Source of the DNA: Antilocapra americana
Taxonomy: Eukaryota; Chordata; Mammalia; Artiodactyla; Antilocapridae
Assembly (NCBI GenBank): GCA_007570785.1
Contig: ML662449.1
Coordinates: forward strand, 17,113,601-17,177,600
Reading direction: 5' to 3'
DNA: 64,000 bases
Below the pieces are notes generated by a model, which was not told where the DNA came from, made no database searches, and was given only the letters and a program-made list of their open reading frames with translations. Below, one piece after another: positions 23,206-34,855 of the stretch. The position numbers and the translations under genes were made by a program. Position 1 is the stretch's first letter. Every line of letters starts with the position of its first letter.

Positions 23206-25079
23206 ATTATATCATTAGTCAATATAATAGATATTTTTAAAACTTGGTTTAGTTCTTGTAGTCACATAGTGTTCATGCTTCATAATGTAAATAACATCAC
23301 CATTAAGTCACATATATATAAAATTTGTAAATGAATACAACAATAAGAAAGACGGATAGTCTCTTTTTAGAAATGGAATGATCAAAAAGTTTGAAAAGAG
23401 TGTTCTAAACATATTTACACTACCTGGAAAACTGCATTTCTATGCATTAAATGATATGGAATTCTCATTCTGTTTTCTTATAGTAAAATCTAATATTTCT
23501 AGGAGCTACATCTCAAAAGGAAAACTTTAAACTCAGCACCTCCTTGGTTATTCCCTGCTAAATTGCTTTCAGAAAATGGAGTATCTAATGAACAGATGAC
23601 AGCAGAAGGAAGACTAAGCACCAACCTTCCACCTGGCTCACACATAAACAACTGTTTAATTTTCTAGAGCTGTAGAACCCTGGTTTCTGAGTCTGCAAAT
23701 GGAAAATGTGATTTACAGTATCCTTGCAGTATGGTGATAGTTTCAAGAGCAGATCTCTGGGCAGTTTCTGAGACAAAACACACATTTGTTTTGCTTTTCT
23801 CTTTTCGAACTAGGTGCCTTTATTAGAGCAGCATTCCAATGTTTCAGTTTATGTTGATTATCAGCTTTATAGTTTAGCGTTGAGAGCATTTATGTTTTTG
23901 TTACAGTTACTGTCATGTCTTCAATAGAATTTTAGTAATAAAAAGAGAGAATAAGCAATTGGAGGAAGATAAAGGAATAGAGCACTGGGAATGTATATTA
24001 GTGCTTTATTGTATCCTGTAAACATTTCCAGTATGTTTCTGCAAAGTTACTTGTTCAAAGATATTTTCCTGAAGAAGCTTTCCCATATGAGATAATCCTA
24101 ACTGCATTAAACTAATTAAAAAGTTATCCCAAACTGATTCATCTCAGTTAAGATTCAGAACATAAATGACAAATTTTTAAGTGTAGACCTTTTTCATTTA
24201 ACTTCAGAAGTCACCAAAGGTAGGGAAAACAATCACATCAGAAAAATCAAGATTTTACATAACACAATCCACCTTTTTAAAAACTCCATCTTACCTACTT
24301 TAAGAGTTAATAAAAATGAAATATTTATATTTCAATGAGCATTTCTTCTTTCATCTCCTTTTATCTTTAATTTTGTCCTGCAGGGTTAAAACTGCTTTGA
24401 GCTATGTTACTGATATTTGAACTTCATAGAAGACTGATATTGATAATCTCAATCAGAAATCTGCTCCAAATGTTAAAAAAAAAGGTATATATCCCAGAAG
24501 AAAAATCCAAATATCAGACCCAAGTTGGTCTGAAGAGTAATTCAATTAAAATTTGAGTTTTTCAGGCACTTGAAACAGAATGGCCTGAACTATTTATCCA
24601 TAATTTGCAGGTCCATCCTTAAGCAAAATAAGAAGTTTGTCTTAGGTAGCTTTTAATTTCCTCTTTTAGTGTTGTTATTTTTTTGTTTTTATCCATGTGT
24701 CCATTCCTTTGCAGTCCCCTTTTTAATATAGGTTTTCTCAAGGAGACACTAATGAGAACCCAGTTCCTCTTGAGAACATCAAATTAAAATTAATTTGGCA
24801 TATATTTGGAACCCAGTGTCACAATGTATTACTTTATTGATGCTATAAAATGTTAATAGGAAATGGGATTAAAACTCCCAAAGATTAACAATACTCTTAA
24901 AGTTGCAGTGCTTAAAACTGCCAGATACAGAGGTACAACCTTAAATCTTCTTTCTCAAATTCTAGAATATATTGTTATGTTATTTCCCCACAAAAGTATT
25001 TTAGGAGAATATTTCAAAGTTGCAAGCTCTATTTCATTTGCCCTCAAATCATATATAGCAGCTGACAAAATGTGAACCC
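23206..25079. other. Unassigned AT-rich intergenic sequence
   Basis: Nearly 1.9 kb without recognised genes or repeats. All frames are short. Confidence 0.4.
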
Positions 25080-25430
25080 TCTGAAGTCTAATTTCATGTG
25101 TAAATCCCAGCCCTTACACTTGCTAGATACATGAATTTGGGCAAATTGTATTGAAATTCTCTCACCTCCATAGGCCAACCAAGAAAATTATGCATAGAAC
25201 ACAGTATCTGTCTTGGAGAAGGAAATGGAAACCCACTGCAGTACTCTTGTCTGAAGAATTCCAAGGACAAAAGAGCCTGGCAGGCTACAGTCCATGAGGT
25301 CATAGAGAGTTGGACATGACTGAATGACTATCACTCACTCATAGTATCTGTTCAAAAATTTACTAAGAGAATTGTAAAATAATTTATGTAAAACATTTAA
25401 CACAATACCAGCCACATAAAAAAAGCTCAA
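25080..25430 (+). mobile_element. MIR SINE, split by a Bov-A monomer
   Basis: The left part (about 25095-25200) matches the MIR core in order (AGCCCTTACACTTGCTAGAT, then TGGGCAAATT). The right part (about 25350-25430) matches the MIR 3' end (ACATTTAACACAATACCAGC, then CTCAACAAAT). A Bov-A unit with a clean target duplication lies between. Confidence 0.65.
25203..25351 (+). mobile_element. Bov-A monomer with 9-bp target duplication
   Basis: A single Bov-A unit (about 25212-25342) runs from TTGGAGAAGGAAATGG to ACTGAATGACTATCAC. AGTATCTGT flanks it at 25203-25211 and 25343-25351. There is no tRNA-like head and no second Bov-A unit, so either a monomer moved or a Bov-tA was 5'-truncated during insertion. 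Confidence 0.85.
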
Positions 25431-26051
25431 CAAATCATGAACTGTACAGATCTATGAGAGCTAAAAAAACCATTTTTTAACTGCTGTATCCCCAGACCTT
25501 CACCCAACCTAGTCACTGGGACAAATGGGAAACTCAATAGCTATTTGTAGAATGAGTAAATGAATGAATGAATGCAATGTCTTGTCCAAATGAGCTGTTT
25601 GTTGAAAACAGTAATAAAATTACATAGGATTTTGATTGATTCCTTGTCATGAATCTCTTCCAGATGCTTGAAACATATGGCTGTTCAATAAATATAATTT
25701 AAAGTGCTGAAGCTTATGAAGCCATAAAGAGTCAATAGCCTTTCAGTATGGGTATTTCATTATTAAATACTGTTACTTTCTCTTTCACCAAGATGTATGA
25801 TAGCAAAATGTAATATTTTTGAAAATTTTATTGAATTTTACACATTATAACTTCATGAAATAAAACTAGTATGTCTAAAGTCTATGAATCATTTTTATGA
25901 TGCTGGTTAATGGCGGTTTAAGAAGACATGCATTTTAGCATCACCTGAGTGTAATGTATACAAGCATAGTGTCTTGGCAAGTCAGATAATGTTAAGGGGT
26001 ATTAAAGATTATAGGTTTTGTAAACCCCTCTTTGTTTAATTTTTAGTTTTA
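25431..26051. other. Unassigned sequence
   Basis: It contains a short (AATG)n run at 25559-25575. No gene or repeat family recognised. Confidence 0.35.
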
Positions 26052-26140
26052 TTGGGCTCCCCTGGTGGCTTAGATGGTAATGAATCTGCTTGCAATTCAG
26101 GAGAACTTGTTCGATCCCTGGGTTGGGAAGATCCCAGATC
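26052..26140 (+). mobile_element. Bov-tA SINE, head only
   Basis: Only the tRNA-like head is present (GGGCTCCCCTGGTGGCTTAG to GGTTGGGAAGATCCC). The Bov-A body is absent. Confidence 0.85.
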
Positions 26141-27149
26141 ATCCCAAATAGATTTTGCATAATATTTACTTTTATTACTCAAAATTTATTTGGGATGAAC
26201 TGGATGCATGCCAGGCTGTCACTAAGAATAGACTCATTTTCTCCAAGCTTATGACACAATTTTTTCATTACATACAAATATGACTTCATTTGGCAACTGG
26301 CCTAACTATCTAGAGAAGTCCAAATAGATGACAATAATAATATTAACATTTTGACAAGCAAAAGTTATCAACTTAAATGATACAACTCTAAAACAGCTTA
26401 AATCATAAGCCTAGTTAGATGATCTACTAGTCTATACTTACTTTTGGTAGGAAATTGCATGACTTGAGTACCCTTGGTGAGTAATTGAGAATATCTGCTG
26501 TTAAAAAAATAAATAAAAAACTCTAGACTATAATTAGCATGGGTAAATCTTACGACATAAATTTTTGGGCTCCCAATCATCCAAAATTATTTCTGAGGAT
26601 GACGCTGTCCACAGATGTTGCTTGGATTTAATTCTACACTGAATCATATTGGTCAGTCATTTCTTACTGATTAGCCTCCTGAATTTGTACAAGAGTAAGC
26701 CTGCCTCTCCTTGCTTTCTATTTACCACTAAGTTATATGATTGTTCTGTTAATCAGAAGCCTTGCATAGCTGTACTCTAGATTTTGACAAAGAGCATAAT
26801 CTGCAATTTCAGCCACCCACATCTTGGAAAGCTTCAGAAAAGACAGACAATGTTTAAAAAAAAGGTTGCTCAAAATAAAAGATGTGCATTCTTTTATCTA
26901 TATATTTCAAATTTTACCTTTAGAGAGGGTCAAGCTAAGGATGTTGCAAATCTGCACTAACATATCTGACCTGTTGCTGTTAAGTTGCCTTTTCAGTTTA
27001 TGTTTAAGAGTGAAGAATATTATGAAGGACAACTTTGCTACATTTCATTATGCTGTTAACATATCAAGTTTCTGGGACAAAAAGACATTAAAAAATTAAA
27101 TAATGTGTTTCATCATATGCTTTATACAAGTATATAAATATTTAAAATT
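26141..27149. other. Unassigned AT-rich sequence
   Basis: No recognised repeat. The longest frame (91 codons, 26824-27099 plus) lacks any family resemblance. Confidence 0.4.
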
Positions 27150-27175
27150 TTATATTTATTTATTTATTTATTTAT
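27150..27175. repeat. (TATT)n microsatellite
   Basis: About six TATT units at the 3' end of the adjoining minus-strand BovB fragment. They probably grew from its simple-repeat tail. Confidence 0.85.
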
Positions 27176-27360
27176 TCACTTAATCATATCTGACTCTGTG
27201 ACATCATGGACTGTAGCATGCCGGGCTCCTCTGTCTTCCACTATGGCCCAGAGTTTGCTCAAATTCATGTCCATTGAGTTGGTGATATTATCTTACCATC
27301 TCATCTTCTGCTTCTGACTTCTCTTTTGGCCTTCAATCTTTCCCAGCATCAAGGTCTTAC
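27176..27360 (-). mobile_element. BovB LINE 3' fragment, minus strand
   Basis: Contains only the last 185 bp or so of BovB in antisense (GTCCATTGAGTTGGTGATAT near 27271). The copy is strongly 5'-truncated, with no domain. Confidence 0.85.
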
Positions 27361-28132
27361 CTACTACTTATTTAAAAAAAAAAAACCAAATATCTAAACC
27401 AGCATTTGACTTGCTTTTGACACACAACTGATTATGGCCCTAAATTTTAAAACCAGGATATCTAAAATTAATCATGATATATCCCTTCCAAATTTATGTA
27501 TCCTTCTAGGTTCCCTAAGTAAAATATCCTAAGCCCCAAAGTAGAAAATCATTCTAAACCAGCAGTCACTTCATTGCCCATATTCAACTAACTACCTAGT
27601 TCTGACACCTGCAGTTTCTAAACTTTTCCAAAATCTACTATCTCTACTTTCACCTCAAATGCTACAGCTCAAGGCAGAAGCATTTTTATCTACCATTATG
27701 ATAACATCCCCTAAACAGTTTCCTGGTCTCCACTAAAGCTTCCTCTCAGTCCATTCTACAGTCTGCAAAATAATGTGATTTATTCATGTAAAATGAATGA
27801 AGGTCTTGTGCTGGATGACAACATGAGCAGGCCTAGGAAGTGAACCCAAGCCACTAGCAGAATGCACTGAGCAACAGAGAATGATGAAAGAGAATGCTGA
27901 AGAGTTTGGACCAGATCAAATAATGCAGGGCTTTATAGTTAAGGACTTAAGTATTTATTCTCAGAAAGGATTGTATTAACAAAATTTAACTAAGTAAACA
28001 ACATGACTATTTCAATAATATATTCAGCTAACAGTGGAGTCTACTTTGTAGCAGTAGCCTACAAAGAAAAGTATGAAGCTGTATATTAGAAGGAAAGAAA
28101 AAAAAAACATTTAGACAATCTTATCCTTTTAA
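27361..28132. other. Unassigned, probably ancient repeat material
   Basis: 27780-28020 resembles an old mammalian interspersed repeat (GCAGGGCTTTATAGTTAAGG type), possibly L2 or a related family. I cannot assign it firmly. The rest is unassigned. Confidence 0.3.
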
Positions 28133-28425
28133 ACTGAATATTCGTTGGAAGGACTAATGCTGAAGTTGAAACTCCAACACTTTGCCCACCTGATGCAAAG
28201 AACTGACTCATTGGAATAGACCCTGATGCTGGGAAGGATTGAAGGCAGGAGGAGAAAGGGACAACAGAAGATGAAATGATTGGATGGCATCACTGACCCA
28301 ATGGACATGAGTTTGACTAAGCTCCAGGAATTGGTGATGGACAGGGAAGCCTGGCATGCTACAGTCCGTGGGGTCGCAAAGAGTCGGACTCAACTGAGCA
28401 ACTGAACTGAATGACTGACTGATAC
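28133..28425 (+). mobile_element. BovB LINE 3' fragment, plus strand
   Basis: 5'-truncated. It starts at ATTCGTTGGAAGGACTAATG and ends in the typical CAACTGAACTGAATGACTGA tail. Confidence 0.9.
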
Positions 28426-28685
28426 TTTTAAAAATAACGAATCAAAATCACATACATTGAGATGTTGTTCAAAAATAACTTTCTGTCAAAGAAGTGATGA
28501 CCCAAAAATTGTGAAGATATTTGTGTAGATAGATGGAGAACATTTAGATTGCTATTTCATTAAATAAATGAAGAGTGATGGTATCTCACATTATGATGGT
28601 GATGTCTAAAACAGAGTCAAATGGATCAATAAAAGAGATATTCGTAAAGAAGAGTCACTTCCCTATTATGATCTAATTAAAATGG

Positions 28686-30408
28686 CTTGTGTTGTTGTTC
28701 AGTTGCTAAGTCATATCCGACTCTTTGCAAGCTCATTGACTATAGCATGCAACCATTTCCTGTCCTTCAATATCTCCCAGAGTTTGCTTAAACTCATATC
28801 CTTTGAGTCAGTGATATTATCCAACCATCTCATCTTCTGTTACCCCCTTTTCCTCCTGCCTTCAATCTTTCTCAGCATCAGAGTATTTTCCAATGAGTTA
28901 GCTCTTTGCATCAGGTGATCAAATTATCGGAGCTTCAGCTTCAGAAGTAGTCCTTCCAATGAATATTCAGAGTTGATTTCATCTAGGATTCACTAGTTTG
29001 CTCTCCTAGATGTCCAAGGGACTTTCAAGAGTTTTCTTCAGCAGCACAGTTTGAAAGCATCAATTCTTTGGTGCTCAGCTTTCTTTATGGCCCACCTCTC
29101 ACATCCCTACATGACTACTGGAAAAATCATAGCTTTAATTATATGTACCTTTGTCAGCAAAGTGATGTCTGTACTTTTTACTATGCTGTCTAGGTTTGTC
29201 ATAGATTTTCTTCCAAGGAGTAAGTGTCTTTTCATTTTGTAGCTACAGTCACTATTTGCAGTGATTTTGAAGCCCAAGGAAATAAAATCTGTTACTGTTT
29301 CCACTTTTTCCCCATCTATTTGTCATGAAGTGATAGGTCCAGATGCCATGATTTTAGTTTTTAAATGTTCAGTTTTTAGCAAACTTTTTAACTCTCTTCT
29401 TTCACTCTCACCAAGAGACTCTTTAGTTCCTCTTCACTTTCTGCCATTAGAGTGATATCTGCATATCTGAGGTTCTTGGTATTTCTCCTAGTAATCTTGA
29501 TTCCAGCTTGTGAGTCATCCAGTCTGGCATTTCCCATGATGTACTCTGTATAGAAGTTAAGAAAGCAGGGTGACAATACACAGCCTTGACATACTACTTT
29601 CCTAATTTTGAATGAGTCAGTTGTTCCATGTCCAATTCTAACTATTGCTGCATGCCCTGTGTATGAGTTTCTCCAGAGGCAGGTAAGGCAGGTAAAGCAG
29701 GCAGGCCCCATCTCTTTCAGAATTTTCCACAGTTTGTTGTTATCCACGAAGTCAAAGTTTTGGCATAATCAGTGAAGCAGAAGTAGATATTTTTCTGGAA
29801 TTTTCTTGCCTTTTCTGTGATCCAGCACATGCTGGAAATTTGATTTATGGTTCCTCTGTCTTTTATAAATTCAGCTTTCTTATGTGGAAGTTCTAAGTTC
29901 ATCTAACAATGAAGCTTAGCTTAAAGGATTTTCAGTATTACCTTGCTAGCATGTGAAGTGAGCACAACTCTGTGGTGATTTTAACACTATTTGGCATTGC
30001 CTTTCTTTGGGATTGGAATGAAAATTGACCTTTTCCAGTTCTGTGGCCACTGCTGAGTTTTGGAAATTTGCTTGCATACTGAGTGCAGCATATAAATGAC
30101 ATCATTTTTAGGATTTTAAATGGCTCAGCTGGAATTCCATCACCTCCATTCATTCATAGTAATACTTCCTAAGGCCCATTTTACTTTATGTTCCAGGATG
30201 TTTGGCTCCAAGTGTGACCATACCATCACGGTTATCTGGGTCTTTAATAACATTTTTATACTTCTTTGGTAAATCCTTGCCACCTTTTCTTAATCTCTTC
30301 TTCTTCTGTTAGGTCCTTTTCGTTTCTCTCATTTATTGTGCCTACCTCTGCATGCAATGGTCCATGGTATCTCCAGTTTTCTCAAATATATATCTCATGT
30401 TTCTTATT
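28686..30408 (-). mobile_element. BovB LINE, minus strand, first of three pieces of one copy
   Basis: The antisense element runs from its 3' tail through the C-terminal region (frame 29107-29304) to the reverse transcriptase (frames 29388-29747, 29717-29902 and 29938-30153). The RT box is damaged: it reads YADI, with one Asp codon missing compared with YADD. The sequence is then cut by a candidate LTR and continues at 30936-31246 and 33435-33660. The three pieces follow each other in the BovB map with little or no loss. Confidence 0.9.
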
Positions 30409-30935
30409 TGTGGGGAGAGAGTAAATTAGCCAAGATGGTATGTTCAGGCTCTGCTGCCCCATGTTTTATAAATAATAACCTTGTAACAGCTGAGATCATT
30501 TATAGCACTGCACATGTGTGTCACAAGGTACTTGCTTGGTCACGAGCTACTTTGTGCTGTACGTATATATGGGCTTCACCCATAAAGTGGGGGGAATTAC
30601 TGCTGTGTCATGGCTGTGTCTGTTGGCTCAGCCATGAGAGGAGAGAATATAGTGAGAATGTTGCAACAGCTATTTCATCAGCCAGGAGAAAATATTGTTA
30701 TGGCTACTGTATCACCCAGGAGAGAAGTCATGCGCACTTATATTGTGTTATGTTATGTCTGCTGCTCCAGCTTTTGTGCCAGTCAGAAGATAATAGATGT
30801 GTCTGCAGTTCCTAAGGCTCCTGGCATGTTCTTCCGGCCTCTAAGCTTGCATCTTGCCTACCCTGGATTCAGCGAATAGTGTGGACTGTAAGATACAGCA
30901 AAACAACTGGTGTCAAAAACAGGATCAGTAATACA
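30409..30935. mobile_element. Candidate solo LTR inserted in BovB
   Basis: These 527 bp have no BovB counterpart and split the minus-strand BovB cleanly. They begin with TG (30409-30410) and end with CA (30934-30935), the usual LTR ends. The flanking five bases are TTATT (left) and CTATT (right), a possible target duplication with one mismatch. A TATATA lies near 30561. No retroviral coding sequence is present. The 159-codon frame at 30336-30815 runs across the BovB border and is not a gene. Family and orientation are not determined. Confidence 0.6.
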
Positions 30936-31246
30936 CTATTCTATTGTTTTCCTCTATTTCTTTACATTGTTCACTTAAGAAGGCTTTCTTATCTCTCCTT
31001 GCCATTCTCTGGAACTCTGCATTCAATTGAGTATATCATTCCCTTTCTTCTTTGCCTCTTGCTTCTCTTCTTTTCTCAGCTATTTGTAAGGCTTCCTCAA
31101 ACTATCATTTCTCCTTGCATTCCTTTTGCATTGGGTAGGTTTTGATCACCACTTCCTGGATAATGTTACAAATATCTGTCCACATTCTTCAGGCCTGTAC
31201 CAGATCTAACCCCTTGAATCTATTTGTCATCTCCTCTGTATAATCA
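30936..31246 (-). mobile_element. BovB LINE, minus strand, second piece
   Basis: It continues the copy at 28686-30408 across the LTR insertion and covers the linker upstream of the reverse transcriptase. It ends with CTGTATAATCA at 31236-31246, which recurs at 33435-33445 where the third piece starts. Confidence 0.9.
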
Positions 31247-33150
31247 AGACCATCCCCAGGAAAAAGAAATGCAAAAAAGCAAAAGGGCTGTCTGAATAGG
31301 CCTTACAAATAGCTGTGAAAAGAAGAGAAGTGAAAAGCAAAGGAGAAAAGAAAAGATATTCCCATTTGAATGCAGAGTTCCAGAGAATAGCAAGGAGAGA
31401 TAAGAAAGCCTTCCTCAGTAATCCATGCAAAGAAATAGAGGAAAACAACAGAATGGGAAAGACTAGATAACTCTTCAAGAACATTAGAGATACCAAGGGA
31501 ATATTTCATGCAAATATGGAATCGATAAACGACAGAAATGGTATGGACCTAACAGAAGCAGAAGATATTAAGAAGACTGGCAAGAATACACAGAAGAACT
31601 GTACAAAAAAGATTTTCATGACCCAGATAATCACGATGGTGTGATCACTCACCTAGAGCCAGACATCCTAGAATGTGAAGTTAAGTGGGCCTTAGAAAGC
31701 ATCACTATGAACAAAGATAGTGGAGGTGCTGGAATTCCAGTTGAGCTATTTCAAATCCTGAAAGATGATGCTGTGAAAGTGCTGCACTCAATATGCCAGC
31801 AAATTTGGAAAACTCGGCAGTGGCCACAAGACTAGAAAAGGTCAGTTTTCATTCCAATACAAAAGAAAGGCAATGCCAAATAATGCTTGAACTACTGCAC
31901 AATTGCACTCATCTCACACACTAGTAAAGTAATGCTCAAAATTCTCCAAGCCAGGCTTCAGCAATACGTGAGCCATGAACTTCTAAATTTTCAACTCATT
32001 TTAGAAAAGGCAGAGGAACCAGAGATCAAGTTGCCAACATCCGCTGATTATCGAAAAAGCAAGAGAGTTCCAGAAATACATCTATTTCTGCTTTATTGAC
32101 TATGCCAAAGCCTTGCAATAAACAGTGGAAAATTTTTTAAAGAGATGGGAATACCAGACCACCTGACCTACTTCTTGAGAAACCTGTATGCAGGTCAAGA
32201 AGCAACAGTTAGAACTGGACATGGAACAACAGACTGTTTTTAAATAGGAAAAGGAGTACGCCAAGGCTCTATATTGTCACTCTGCTTATTTAACTTATAT
32301 GCAGAGTACATCATGAGAAACGCTGGGCTGGAAGAAGCACAAGCTGGAATCAAGATTGCTGGGAGAAATGTCAATAAGCTCAGATATGCAAATGACACCA
32401 TTCTTATGGCAGAAAGTGAAGAGGAAATAAAAAGCCTCTTGATGAAAGTGAAAGAGGAGAGTGAAAAAGTTGGCTTAAAGCTCAACATTCAGAAAACGAA
32501 GATCATGGCATCTGGTCCCATCACTTCACGACAAATAGATGAGGAAACAGGGTCAAACGTTATATTTCTGGGTTCCAAAATCACTGCAGATGGTGATTGC
32601 AGCCATGAAATTAAAAGATGCTTACTCCTTGGAAGGAAAGTTATGAGCAACCTAGACAGAATATTGAAAAGCAGAGACATTACTTTGCCAACAAAGGTCC
32701 ATCTAGTCAAGGCTAAGGTTTTCCCCATAGTCATGTATGGATGTGAGAGTTGGACTCTGAAGAAAGCTGAGCTCTGAAAAACTGATGCTTTTGAATTGTC
32801 ATGTTGGAGAAGACTCTTGAGAGTCTCTTGGACTACAAGGAGATCCATCCAGTCCATCCAAAAGGTGATCAGTCCTGGGTGTTCATTGGAAGGACTGATG
32901 CTGAAGCTGAAACTCCAATACTTTGGCCACCTCATGCGAAGAGTTGATTCTTTGGAAAAGTCCCTGATGCTAGGAAGGATTAGGGGCAGGAGGAGAAGGG
33001 GACGACAGAGGATGAGATGGCTGGATGGCATCACCAACTCCATGGACATGAGTTTGGGTAAACTCTGGGAGTTGGTGATGGACAGGGAGGCCTGGCGTGC
33101 TGTGATTCATAGGGTCACAAAGCGTCAAACAAAACTGAGCAACTGAATTG
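31247..33150 (+). mobile_element. BovB LINE, plus strand, nested in a minus-strand BovB
   Basis: A 5'-truncated 1.9-kb copy. It starts in the linker after the endonuclease (AAGACCATCCCCAGG), continues through the complete RT region and ends at AACTGAATTGAACTGAAC. Frame 31641-31835 reads N-terminal RT sequence. Frame 32274-32777 (167 codons) reads the palm, but the active-site box is YAND at 32385-32396, with the first Asp changed. Stops and frameshifts separate the frames. An 11-bp direct repeat, CTGTATAATCA, brackets this copy together with the following Bov-A2. Confidence 0.93.
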
Positions 33151-33154
33151 AACT

Positions 33155-33434
33155 GAACATCAAAGAGGGCAATGGCAATCCACTCCAGTACTCTTGCCTG
33201 GAAAACCTCTTGGACCGAGGAGCCTGATGGGCTGCAGTCCATGGGTCGCAAAGAGTTGGACACGACTGAGTGACTTCACTTTCACTTTTCAGTTTCATGC
33301 ATTGGAGAAGGATATGGCGACCCACTACAATGTTCTTGCCTGGAGAATCCCAGGGACAAGGGATCCTGGTGGGCTGCCATCTATGGGGTTGCACAGAGTC
33401 GGGCACGACTGATGCGACTTAGCAGCAGCAGCAG
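33155..33434 (+). mobile_element. Bov-A2 SINE, plus strand
   Basis: A Bov-A dimer with the GCATTGGAGAAGG linker near 33298 and an (AGC)n tail at about 33420-33434. It sits directly after the 3' end of the nested BovB. It either inserted into that element's tail or arrived with it, since the outer 11-bp duplication encloses both. Confidence 0.9.
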
Positions 33435-33660
33435 CTGTATAATCATAAGGGATTTGATTTAGATCATACCCGAACAGCCTAGTGGTTTTCCCTACCAGCT
33501 TCAATTTAAGCATGAGTTTTCCAATAAAGAGCTGATGATCTGAGCCACAGTCACCTTCAGGTCTTGTTTTTGCTGAATGTACAGTGCTCCTCCATCTCTG
33601 GCTGCAAAGAATACAATTAATCTGATTTCAGTATTGACTGTGGGGTGATATCCATGTGGT
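33435..33660 (-). mobile_element. BovB LINE, minus strand, third piece
   Basis: It resumes the minus-strand BovB exactly where the second piece stops (CTGTATAATCATAAGGG) and carries it into the end of the endonuclease region, where the copy is truncated at about 33660. Confidence 0.88.
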
Positions 33661-34397
33661 TTAAAATAGATTACAAAAGCACTGAAATATTTTCTAGTGA
33701 TAGTAAACACCACTTTGACACCCAAAGTTCAGAAAGGTTAAGATGTAATGATTTTGTGCCTTTTAGATTATCATACTGCTTTGGGATCAGAAAATGTAAG
33801 AAACTGAGAGTAAAACTTGAAAAGCTTATAAAATTAACAGTAACCTCATAAAAGAATTAAAAAAGTCAACTGAATCTTCAGACTTGTAACGATGAAGAAA
33901 GATGGTTAACAGTCAATCTAGCTAAGCTCTAAGTAACAAGTTTATAGTTTTATAGTAGTAAACAGCTTTATTTGTTCTACAGTCAAGTTGTGGACTTATT
34001 TTTCTTGATGATTTTCTTGGCTATTTACCAGCCATTCGTTGTTACAAATGTTCGAATGTGCCAAATTGTATAGAAACTTAAAATATTCATGACATTATCC
34101 TTTTCTTTAAAATCCCTCTAAAATTTTTCCCATTGGACATAATACACTAATGCTTCTAAAAACTCAAAAAAGTAAAGAGATTTATTAAACAAAATAACAA
34201 TTTTTATTTCTTCTAAATCTAAATTATTTTATGTTGCTTTGCAATTTTTTCTGTTTTAATAAATTCACAATAGATGATTGGAACCCAGAACGGGAGATCT
34301 GTTAATATTTTGAATTATATATAAAGAGACATTTTATTAAAATAAATTTATTATTAAAATAAATCTATTATGTGTAGAAAAAAATCCTATAAAATAC
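33661..34397. other. Unassigned AT-rich sequence
   Basis: No gene or repeat recognised. A near-repeat of TTATTAAAATAAA occurs around 34335-34370. Confidence 0.4.
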
Positions 34398-34855
34398 TGT
34401 TGCAGAAACCAGTAATTGAGAAACCAAGTACCACACTCGAAGAGTTGGAGAAGTAAGGTTTGTTATGCTGGTGGGCCCAAAGGAGTTAACATTCCAAGCT
34501 CTAAACCCTGAACAAAGGGGTTCCAGGGTTTTTATGGACCGACTATAGTGGGCAACACTAGCTGCTAATAGTCTGGATTAAACTAAGGGGTTTTGTGTGT
34601 GCGGGAACAGCAATCAAGGCAGGGAGGGGCTGCCTGACCTTTACATGGACAGTCATAATTAAGCAGGTTTGCAGGGGCTGGGCAGTTGTAAACAGCAAGA
34701 CAAGGGTGAGCGAGATAAGCTCCAGTTCTTAGTATTGTAAGTCCACACTTTCTGAAACTATGTGGTCTACGTGATCCAGACTTTGCAAGAAGCAAGCTGA
34801 ATTTCAGAAGCAGAATGAACAGGAGGTTATGTAAAATTTTAATTTTTCCTCTTCA
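34398..34855 (-). mobile_element. ERV-type LTR, minus strand
   Basis: The block is less AT-rich than its surroundings, and I recognise it as a repeated ruminant LTR in antisense. Possible ends are TG at 34398-34399 and CA at 34854-34855, but no target duplication is visible. A minus-strand frame of 70 codons (34583-34795) has no retroviral similarity. Confidence 0.5.

Noticed and set aside
30336..30815. 159-codon plus-strand frame
   Set aside because: It crosses the border between BovB antisense sequence and the LTR-like insert. No protein family is visible.
32489..33049. 186-codon minus-strand frame
   Set aside because: It is the antisense shadow of the plus-strand BovB RT and C-terminal region. 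The same shadow occurs at 47244-47936.
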